Positions 53,792-62,995 of a stretch of DNA of 64,000 bases are shown piece by piece. Each line of letters begins with the position of its first letter. The first letter of the stretch is position 1. The position numbers were made by a program, and so were the translations under genes. This DNA comes from Darksidea phi (taxonomy: Eukaryota; Ascomycota; Dothideomycetes; Pleosporales; Lentitheciaceae), in NCBI GenBank assembly GCA_030770425.1, contig JASJFT010000053.1:124001-188000 (forward strand), read 5' to 3'. Under the pieces are notes generated by a model. The model was not told the DNA's origin and ran no database searches. It was given only the letters and a program-made list of their open reading frames with translations.

Positions 53792-55797
53792 CTATCCTTG
53801 ATCCTTTTCACTCACAGGCCTAACCTCCGCTGATGTTTCCATATCCGCAACGACTTTATCTGTTTTCCAGTGCACATCAAAACTTCGAAAGACTGTGAAA
53901 AATGCCACCCCACTCAGAACCATTGCGCCCGCGAGCGCCGCATACATGGCCACAAGCCAAGGATCCTTGGATACTGGTCCAAGAGCCATACCAAGCGCCG
54001 CTCCCAACGCCGCCGTGAACTGCTCGAAGGCTTTCACCAGCGCTTTCATGTTAGTCGGAGCCTCCGCGTACGCGAACTCATTTAAGGCCACGAAGCCAAA
54101 GATCTCACTTGTGGCCAGAAAGATGTGCAAGGGGATTTGGGCCCAGATGCTGACCTCGTTAGGCCGGTGATGGGTCGTTTCCCCCTCCGTAGCAACAATG
54201 GCAGCTTCGCAGGAAAGCGGGCGAGAGAAGCATGGTGCGCGACTGTAAATGATCTTTTGGATGCCGGCCGCGTAGGCCATTGTCAGCGCCATCAGAATGA
54301 ACGCGATTGTCATCCTAGCAATTGGCCCTAATGAGACACGGTGGCGCGAGAGAAACGGAAGGAGGAATATTTGGAGGAGCGGATTAAGAAAAATATAGGC
54401 AATCGCATTGAAAGACTGGACTGTGTCGTTTGAAATCCCAGATAGCTGCATTTGGTTGGCCTGGGAAATGATGTTGTTCATCGACTGGTTGAAACACAAG
54501 TAAAAGAGTGTGAAGCAAACCACCACTCGACAGGCTCGGAGCCCGCGGCGGATCTCCTGCACAAACTGTGAGGTCCATGGTGCGGATCGATTGAAATGCT
54601 GCTTCTGGTACGAAGGATCGGCGGCGCTGAGGTGGAATCCGGCTTGAGTCGCAACGCTTAGAACCCTGGCTGTGTGGGGTAGCACAGTGCCCTGTGGAGG
54701 TAGTTTTCCTAAAAAAAGATGACTTAATGTTGGTGAAGGTTAACGCGATGCGAAGGACTTACTCAGACGGCCATTCCACAATACAAATGGTAAGATGGAT
54801 GCGCTTAGAAAGCACAAGGGTAGTAAATAGGCAGCCCAGAATCCGATCTTCTTCTCCATGAGTGTTGTAGCAAGGGTAGATAAGGCAGCGATATTTATCA
54901 TCCTACTCCACCATATCAGCACTGCCTAGAAGACTTACGTGTGGCATTAGCTAACCAATAGAAAGCATTGAACACATATTGGACGGTAAGTTTCCGGTCT
55001 CTCACAACCAGCTCTCCCGTCTTATCACGAACGCACTGGGGACTCTCCTCGGGAATCTGATCCCCTTGGGGAAAAGGTCAGCCCTATAGGTATGCCCTTT
55101 CTATGAGAGGAACTCACCCAGAAAGGGAAATATGACGGCACTTGTACCTCCCTGGCCTAAGCCAATCAACACCATAGACACAATAATACCCCCCAAAGCG
55201 GTGCGTTCATCTTGAATTACAGGTGGTAGAGCCGTTGCAAACAGTACTATTTCACCAGCTACAAAGATGCTGCAAAGAATGAGAAGATGGCGCTAGGGAC
55301 CAAAAGAACACTCACACCAGACTGAGAAGGAGTGTTCTATATCTCCCCACCCATGAATCCGAAATGATCGCAAAGGGCAAAGGTGTTAGGTAGCTGAAAA
55401 ATAAGAAAGCATTGTTGATGATAGTTGCCTTGGACTGGCCGAGCCCAAGCGCCCCTGGGGGTAGTTTGCCGGGTGGGTTCTGTAGATAGTTTTCTGATTC
55501 ATGTTAATTGATAACTTGATACTGGTGGAATACTGGGGCGATCTTACGCCACGGAATGGTGGTACCGTAGAAAGCAAATCGTTGAGCAGCTCCTGTAAAG
55601 GCAACAAGCCATACCATCACAGGCACGTCACCAGCAACATGTCGAAGATTCGCCAATTCCTCCACACTTGCATTTCTCGGGTATGAGGGGCTCCGTCCAG
55701 TATTCAAAGGAGGCCTAGAACTGTTGTTTGACTCCGGGCATGCTATTTCGGCGGCTTGTTGAGACGACTTAGCAGCCATGTGCGGAATGGATGCCAT
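53792..55797 (-). CDS. POT/PTR2-family proton-coupled oligopeptide transporter
   Basis: A multi-exon gene with ATG at 55797. Exon 1 ends FYGTTIPW and is joined by a GTAAGA...ATCAG intron to QNYLQNPPGKLPPGALGLGQ, then NNAFLFFSYLTPLPFAIISD. Further exons hold GGIIVSMVLIGLGQGGTSAV, VQYVFNAFYWL and the long last exon 53792-54700 with several membrane spans. The layout (12 predicted spans, a large loop after span 6 with DPSYQKQHFN) is that of fungal PTR2 peptide carriers. The usual E-x-x-E-R-F-x-Y-Y-G motif of the first helix is weakened to AAQRFAFYG, suggesting altered proton coupling or substrate. It lies divergently from the ATP-grasp gene and may move its dipeptide product. Confidence 0.88.
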
Positions 55798-56282
55798 ATA
55801 AAGTTACTGGAGTTAGATAGAACGCATGAATGAAAGGGACGGAGAAAGCAGGAGATCCACACACTCATAGAACGGAAATCCGTGAGACATTATGTAGCGG
55901 TTTGCCTTGCATTTCCTGCTGAACGGCATGTGGCAAGGACAGTGGATCCTTGATTCCTATCTATCGTTCGCAATACCGCCAAGTCTAGGAAGCGGCACAC
56001 AAAAAGAGGTATCGTTGGCGGGCGAGAGTCCGGTGAGAAGCGGTAGCTCCGAAGGAGCGCCTGCTTACTTGAGTGGTGAGGCACAGCAGCCCCTCCAACA
56101 AGATCTGACACATCGAGTGTGGGCATCATCTCACCTGCAGTCATGATCCTTTATTCACAAAACGAAGGAAGTCGACTGGGAGTGTCGTGAACCCCATTGA
56201 TTAATTAGGGCTTACTGTTACCACTGAACATGGTGGGATTCGACGAACGTACAACTCTGCGGACGAGGTCTTAACACTGGTT

Positions 56283-56290
56283 TGACGTCA
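56283..56290. promoter_or_regulatory. CRE-like palindrome TGACGTCA
   Basis: A perfect 8-mer about 485 bp from each divergent start codon (transporter and ATP-grasp ligase). A bZIP factor could co-regulate both; this is inference from position. Confidence 0.35.
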
Positions 56291-56541
56291 TCTTACCAAG
56301 TATGTGGCACAGCGAACCAAGAGCTACGCCGCAGGCAGCTATTTTGGAAACCTTCGTTTTCATGCCGCCATTCGCGCGTACTATTTTGCCGGTAATATAC
56401 GCCTTGTGCTTGAGAAAATGTGCGAAAATAATTGCCGGTACATGCGGCCCCCACACGAGAATGCATTCGGCCCGAACAATATGACCACCCGGACCCGAGT
56501 CCATCTGAGGCCAGGAGCCAACTTTGCAGGATGATGCATAT

Positions 56542-56607
56542 GCATGTAACCTTAGAGCTTCCGGACGATACGTATGTATACAACCTTGGAACTACCAGAC
56601 GATAGGT
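56542..56607. repeat. two imperfect 34-bp direct repeats
   Basis: Copies share [GT]ATG-TA-ACCTT-GA-CT-CC-GACGATA-GT (56542-56573 and 56572-56607). They sit in the divergent promoter and could be a duplicated regulator site. Confidence 0.5.
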
Positions 56608-56772
56608 ATGTATGCATTTAAATTTTCTATGAGATTCCATGGTCCATAATCAGAGACATTGCCCACTGCATGTGAAGATTCCGGTATTCGGATAACGTCA
56701 AGGTATTGACCGAATTCCGCTGCATTGAGAAATCCTTAGAAGCATGCGATTAACGGTCGGGGAATTTAGACG

Positions 56773-58762
56773 ATGGCAAGCTATAGTTGCCTATTGTCGG
56801 TTTGCCTAAGAGGCAAGGAGCGTATGTGTTGAGGTCGTTCTATCATACCGATTCACTCACAGAGGAACAGTGACTCTTCCAGCACGTTGGACACTCAATG
56901 CCAACGTGGCGCAACGCTGCTGTTCGACCTTGGATTTGATAATCGACCGCGCGACTGAAAACATTAACAAGGCGAACCTCGAATCGGTACCGCTCAATAT
57001 TGAGAGCAGCCTTAAGTGGTCTGCCTTCCTCACAAATAGTCTCCGATGCCTGGAACAACCTGGAGCTCGTGATCGCTATATCGCGATCAAATTTATCCTT
57101 CCAGACCGCCCAGGCTTCTGTAGCCGGTCGGATTTCTTGGAGCGGCGTCTGGAAGGACTCGACACCGTTGTGGAAGTAGAAGGCTTCCTAGAACCTCGAC
57201 AAGAAATCAGGCCCGCAATTCTTCCAAGCACCAACAGTCTCGATGGGTCGCAGCTCCTTCAGATCCTGTCGTATGCGTTGGGCGCAATGGTCGCCAAAGA
57301 CGTTGATTTTTTGGACGAGATCGAAGCAGAACTAGGCAACCGTTTGTCCTTCCCTTGGATCTCTTCTACCCCTCCCCCCTTGAGGCGGATCGCTTACGTG
57401 AGAGGGAGATACAACATAGATCACAGTAAGCGCATATGGGAATCAGCCCGGACGCTAGGTATCGCTGTTGTCATCATCGACAAGGAAGGCCATTGGCTAC
57501 AACACCCTGAATGGGCTCATCTGCGGGAAGCCTTCATTCCTGCGAATCTTGACCCGGACGAAGGTTTTGTCGACCGACTTGTCGATGCCATTCGAAACTA
57601 CGGCAAACCGATACATGGTATCACTACCGTCAGTAACAAACGCATGGTCGGGGTTGCGCGAGCGTGTGAGAAGCTTGGACTGCCCACTTCACCGTCGGAA
57701 GCTTTCACCATCGCGGCAGATAAATTCAGATCGCGCGAGATCGAGCCACCCACGGACATCACTTCATTCCGGGTGCAAAACATCGAAGAGCTGAGAGCGC
57801 GTCTGTCTTCAAACCAGTTTGCCCCCGTTCAATACCCGGTAGTTGTAAAGCCCTGCATAGGCTGGGCTAGCGAGTGTATCTCCAAAGTCCATAATCAGGG
57901 TGAGCTTATCCAGGCGGTTGAAAGGGCGTCGGAACGACATCGCACGTCTCCCATTCGGCGTAGCGATGTTATGATAGAGTCATACGTCGACGGTCCCGAA
58001 ATCGACGCCAACATTGTCCTCCTGGATGGCGAAATAGTGTTCTTTGAGGTCGCAGATGATTTTCCGAGCTTAGCAGATCTTACTCGCAACAAGTGGAATG
58101 ACCCGTTCCAAGAAACGTCGATGGTTCTGCCGTCTCAATTGCCCCAGGATGAGATCGATATCATTCGGGCTTCTCTGCATCAGACGCTATTAAGACAAGG
58201 CTTCAAACACGGCGTATTCAACTGCGAGGGACGCGTGCGGCACTCTCGCATGAGATATGGCATCCGCAACGGAGAACAAGATCTCGTCGAGGCAGAGCCG
58301 AGTCAAGACGAGCCCAAGGCACCGAGTTTCTACCTCCACGAGATTAATGCCCGGCCCCCAGGGTACTATGGGAATGTCGCATCCAACATCACTTATGGCG
58401 TCGATTACTATGCCCTGGATATCCTATACGCCGTTGGGGACATGGAGCGATATCGTTCGCTGGCGCACCCTTTCGAGCGAGGGCCACAGTGGTGGCTAGT
58501 AATCGTCGTATTGCCGGAAGAAAGAGAAGGGATCATGGTAACAGAGGACGCATGTGGAGAATTTCTTGCAAAGCATGAGGATCTCCGGGCTTCGGTGCCG
58601 GATTACATGACTTGGAAAAGAGGGCAAAGTAGACTCGAGGGGCCCGGTGCTAGTCAATTGGGTTTTGTAGGTTACTTCTCCGTCATCAGTCGCAAGAATC
58701 GTGAAGAGGCTTTGTATTTGGCTGGTAGGATTAGGAAAGAGTTTGGTTACCAGCTTGCGTAG
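56773..58762 (+). CDS. ATP-grasp amino-acid ligase (carnosine-synthase-like)
   Basis: Exon 1 is 56773-56821 and exon 2 56871-58762, split by a 49-bp intron (GTATGT...AACAG). The long frame itself has no ATG before residue 150, and this splice supplies one in phase (MASYSCLLSVCLRGKE-LTLPARW). The product is 646 residues. An N-terminal region precedes a preATP-grasp domain (LRRIAYVRGRYNIDHSKRIW). The ATP-grasp fold has the nucleotide-binding Lys (about residue 343) in YPVVVKPCIGWASE, the strand MIESYVDGPEIDANIVLLDG, and the metal-binding E-x-N-x-R motif in LHEINARPPGYYGN (Glu near 507). The enzyme would activate a carboxylate as acyl-phosphate and join it to an amine, as carnosine synthase does with beta-alanine and His. 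The neighbours, an aminomutase and a peptide carrier, suggest a beta-amino-acid dipeptide. Confidence 0.87.
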
Positions 58763-59739
58763 GGGGAGCTAGCCAATCGGTTTTCGAAAGTGGGCTTTAC
58801 CTTGCACCTAGACCCACTGCAGGCCGTGTGCATTATCACAATGTCCCACGGTAGATTAACATGGTCATTGCTTTTATTCGATAGCCGCTAAGTAACGGGG
58901 CTGGCCAGTTTCCTGGGACCGCAGGCTGAGCAATCTGTATTGTTGTTGCCCCCACAGTTAGATAGATGAAGAGGGGTTACGCCAAATCCTCGCTTCGGAT
59001 TTATTAATATATGGACCCGCAGCCCTTGCAGGCCCCGAAATATCCCGGACCAATGCAAGCCTTTTTGAATATACCGATGAGTGCGCGATCCTTCTGGCGA
59101 ACGATAACAAGTCAAAATGGCCAACTAGCCAGCCCATGTTCAAGCTTACAAGCGCATGGTAGCTTATACCTGACATTATTTCAGAGACACTTCCTCAACT
59201 TAGCATCATAGCGAAAGAGTAAAAAGGTCAATAATAATCGCGGTGATGAAGCCGTTTGCTCGTCTTCTGTTTGAACCCTGAATGAGATTCCCGAGGCTAC
59301 GGGTCACTTTCTTATCGTACGGTGTTGCCTAACGCGGCAAATTAAGCCGCACATGCGCCGGAGTTCATCTTATAGAGAGACCAATTATCGTCCAAGTCTG
59401 CTCGGGACGGTTCCACTATGCATACAGGTGCGTCTCGGTATACATAGGTATTGGTGCACCACAGGATGAAGTCCGAGCTGCATTGGGTCCCAACGGAAGA
59501 CATTAGCCTAAACACGGGGAAGGCTCTAGCTCCCGTGTGATCTACGCCCGACTGAAACGCTGAAGCGTTTGCGGCTCCGAACCCGCACGACAATCTCGAT
59601 TCGGTATCCACCTGTGGGGTTGATCTCAGGATGCCTAGGCAACATCTATGTATTGAAGGGATTGCCGTCAGGTCTAGCTCGGGGACGGAAGTGAGTGACG
59701 CAGAAATCATTCCAGTACAGCTGATCTTTAGTTCGCCCA
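58763..59739. other. 977-bp spacer between ATP-grasp and aminomutase genes
   Basis: No supported gene. A minus-strand ORF (59342-59863, 173 codons) overlaps the aminomutase start and has no recognisable motif, so I treat it as chance. Confidence 0.45.
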
Positions 59740-61325
59740 ATGAACTGTTTCCGAGAGCCACTGTTGCTAGCCAGGTCAAAGCACATGCTTTACCCCCGGA
59801 GTAATTGCCGCGACGGCGTTCAAAAACTGAGGGCAGCATCGGCACGCCGTTTTCTCTCGGCATCTAGGGGCACGGCCGCTCATCAAAGCTACTGGAACCG
59901 GATACCTGCCTGGTCCGATATCAGTGAAGAGAGCTTTATAAGCTACGAATGGCAGGTAAGGTGGTTGTGCCCACGGCTGGGCCACCTTATTCCGCTGATA
60001 CCACTTAGACAAAGAACTCAATCCACAATGCTCCTCAGCTCTTTCAACTCATGCGAGAAGTTCTTCCTGAAGTACTCCCTCAAAACGGCACACAAAAGCT
60101 AGACCCTAGAACAGCAAATGAATTCATCGACGATGTCAAGAATGGGATCCAGCGGGCGCCCATGGCCATTAGACTTACCCCACACATACTCAGCTTGATG
60201 AACTGGTGCGATCCACTTCGGGATCCTCTGATACGCCAATTCGTGCCCTTGGCATCTCGAATCCTTCCGGATCACCCAAAACTCACTCTCGACTCGCTGG
60301 ATGAAGTCGGGGATTCTCCGGTAAAAGGTATCATCCACAGGTATCCAGACAAGGCCGTATTTCTGGGTATGGTCCTGTTCCATTGACAACCCCTAAGCAA
60401 TTGCTAATGATAAGAATTTTAGCGACCTCTGTATGTCCCGTGTATTGTCGCTACTGCACGCGGTCGTACACCGTGGGAGCAGACACCCAAGCCGTTAACA
60501 AGACACGTTTTCTCCCCATCCAGAAGAAATGGGACGTCATGTTTGATTACATCTCGCGCACCCCAAGCCTCGCGGACATCCTCGTCTCCGGCGGCGACGC
60601 CTATACATTGAGCCCGGACCAACTGCGCGCCATTGGGAAACGTCTCCTTGAAATACCGCACATCCTCCGGATCCGAATCGCTAGCAAAGGCGTGGCGGTT
60701 TGCCCGAGCAGGCTGATCGACCCGAAGGACAAGTGGACGAGCGTCCTGATCGATCTCGCGCGGCGGGGTAGGAAGATGGGGAAGAGCGTTGCGCTGCACA
60801 CGCACTTCAATCATCCACAGGAGATCACTTGGATCACGAAGTTGGCAGCGCAGAGGCTGTTCGAGGAAGGTGTTGTGGTGAGAAACCAGACCGTGCTGCT
60901 CAATGGCGTCAACAACGACGTGAATACCATGAAGGAGTTGATCAAACAGCTTGCATCGATCAATATTCAACCGGTATGACTTGAACCCTCCTTTCGCATA
61001 TCGGTGTCCGCTTTGACTCAAGCGCTGACTGCCAAAGTACTATGTATTCCAGAACGATATGGTTCGTGGGGTGGAGGGTCTGCGAACCCCCCTGCACGAG
61101 ATTCTTGGGCTCGAAGCGGCGATCCGAGGCTCGACGGCGGGGTTCATGACTCCCAACTTTGTCGTGAATTTACCGGGTGGTGGGGGCAAGAGATTGGCGT
61201 GCTCGTACGACTCGTACGACAGGAGTACTGGGCGATCAACATTCGTATCCCCTGGTAGTAAAGATGCGGGCCGTAAATGGGAATATTGGGATCCGTTGTC
61301 TTCGCTCCCTCAAGCGAGCAATTAG
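59740..61325 (+). CDS. radical-SAM/PLP 2,3-aminomutase (lysine 2,3-aminomutase family)
   Basis: Four exons (59740-59955, 60009-60366, 60423-60973, 61038-61325) give 470 residues in unbroken phase. The first 45 residues are basic and Ser/Ala-rich (KLRAASARRFLSASRG), probably a mitochondrial presequence. That suits an oxygen-sensitive Fe-S enzyme. The C-x-x-x-C-x-x-C cluster motif is SVCPVYCRYCTRSY (Cys196, 200, 203), formed exactly at an exon border. DILVSGGDAYTLSPDQL and KSVALHTHFNHPQEIT are KamA hallmarks. The PLP Lys is K426 in LPGGGGKR. Of the two Asp residues that bind the lysine epsilon-amine in bacterial enzymes, the first is kept (D382 in YYVFQNDM) and the second is Asn (N419 in FVVNLPGGGGK). 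It moves an alpha-amino group to the beta carbon. The substrate may differ from lysine. Confidence 0.93.
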
Positions 61326-61519
61326 CAAAATGACTTAATTGGAATGTTAATAGATACGCGGTACCGTAATCGTTCTGCCCACCGCACTGTGTACCCGTCT
61401 TGGTCCCAGCTTCTTCCTACAGGGTCTGTGTCCCTACTCTCTTCATCTAAGTGGGTGAGATTGGTGGTGCGTAAAAGACTGTGCGATGTAGTAATACTCT
61501 ATATTCATCTCCAAAGTCC

Positions 61520-62995
61520 CTAATTATAGCTTCCGTTGAAGAACCTCGAGCCACTAGATACAGCCGACGCTTCCGCAATGACTACGTCGACATCTCGCTG
61601 CTGGTGGATCACGCTCTCGGTAAGCCCCGTAGTACTGGCGTGATCGCCGGCTATATTACCCTCGATTTCATTGTGGGTCGTCGTGGAGAGACCTAGGCCT
61701 CGTAACGGTGCATGAAGTACGCGCGGTGATTTACCGAGGCTCTTGTTAGACGATCGCCAAGGAGCCAACTCGAAGGCATTGTTTGAGCTATAGTTCCGAG
61801 GAATGCCGGAGTCGATAAGGCTAGACTGTAAGCTATCGAAGAAGGGCTTTATGGACGGTACGCAGGCCGTTATAACGCTAAGATGTATCGTTACCCTGTA
61901 GCTCAATTAGTACCTATATCTAGACTAAACTTGGACAAACTGACTGATTCCACAAGGTAGGTACGAGGTAGTTCCCTTTAGCGCGTTAGGAAATGTGAAC
62001 GTATGCATATACGATGTTATTTGACTTACAGGTTGGATCATCACCGGAAAGGTATGGCCCGATGGCGCCGAGTCGCATTCCGGCGGTGACGCACACACTG
62101 GGTTTTTGTAAGAAAAGAATTGACGAATTTCATGTCGATATTACCACAGCCTAGCCCAAAACAACCCCAAAACGAGGAGTCTTTGCTGCCTTTCGATTTG
62201 GACCTTCCATACGATAAAAACAGGAACGAATGCAATGAAGAAGTCGGTTAGGATATTTATCGTTCCGTGAGCGAAGAGAAGACCCCCCTGGAATTTTTTG
62301 GTTAGTCCCACGCGCTAGGTATGGCGAGGGAACAGAGTGAACGCACCTCGCTAATGCAGTGGCTGTCAAAGGCTCTCATAGGTACTTGAGCTCCACATTG
62401 AAACGACAGAGAGAAGACGTATGAAATACACCACAATATGTTGAATACTACAAAGTAGGAGAAAGTGACCCCTGCCGTCTTGGAAGGGGTGATGTGGCTG
62501 ATCAAGTGGATCAATGAAAGCTTGGAGAGAACAAATACGAAGATGGACAAGAGATCGGTTGCAAAGATTGTCTTGTGCGCTGTCAGTGATGGAAGGCTTG
62601 GATGCCCTGGGAGTATCATACCCTGTAATAAGAGCGTACGTGTTTCTTGTCGAGGGTGCTGAAGTGCTTTCCCAACCCGTATCGTACGGCTTCGCTGGCG
62701 GAGATGCTTTGGGCAATTGCGAAGCACTAGGATAGGCGCGTCAGGGCGTGTCAACCAGATGATGGGGCGGCTACGTATTCCGTACCAGGGCGGCCACAAT
62801 CAATCCATTATCCAATCCGAACCGTCGCGCGGTCCAAGTCCGCAGAACGACGCGGACGAGGACAAACAGCACAGATATACAGGCAAAAATCCAGGTGGTG
62901 ATGATGACATATGAACCGTGGTCGTCGTTGGTGATGACGCCGTATGGAGGATAGGTCCCGCCATGGTAGGGCGAAGACGGGCTGGCAGACGCCAT
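61520..62995 (-). CDS. rhodopsin-like integral membrane protein (fungal rhodopsin/PTH11-related domain)
   Basis: The start is at 62995 (MASASPSSPYHGGTYPPYG); an upstream in-frame ATG at 63133 would add atypical residues. Exons: 62786-62995, 62622-62726, 62347-62571, 62145-62287 and 62030-62097, all in phase with consensus introns. They encode typical family blocks: VITNDDHGSYVIITTWIFAC, AIAQSISASEAVRYGLGKHF, LSKLSLIHLISHITPSKT, GLLFAHGTINILTDFFIAFV and CVTAGMRLGAIGPYL...DDPT. The C-terminal exon (61520 to about 61905) encodes VTIHLSVITACVPSIKPFFD and a Ser-rich cytosolic tail. The junction 61905-62029 is not clean: an extra exon WNYLVPT with a weak acceptor is possible, or the gene is damaged there. 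The family has seven spans and may sense surface cues. No ligand is known. Confidence 0.75.

Larger units (their letters stand above)
55798..56772. promoter_or_regulatory. shared divergent promoter of transporter and ATP-grasp genes
   Basis: A 975-bp head-to-head spacer. It contains a CRE palindrome (56283-56290) roughly midway and two copies of a 34-bp repeat (56542-56607). ORFs in it (55890-56144, 56293-56640) look like chance frames. Confidence 0.5.

Noticed and set aside
56293..56640. ORFs in the divergent promoter of the transporter and ATP-grasp genes
   Set aside because: Both strands have similar-length frames over the same bases; none has a motif or splice logic.
59342..59863. 173-codon minus ORF between ATP-grasp and aminomutase
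   Set aside because: It overlaps the aminomutase first exon, has no motif, and lacks protein-like hydrophobic patterning. It is probably the antisense shadow of exon 1 extended by chance.
60419..61021. 200-codon minus ORF inside the aminomutase
   Set aside because: It lies fully antisense to the radical-SAM exon with intact motifs and is a shadow frame.
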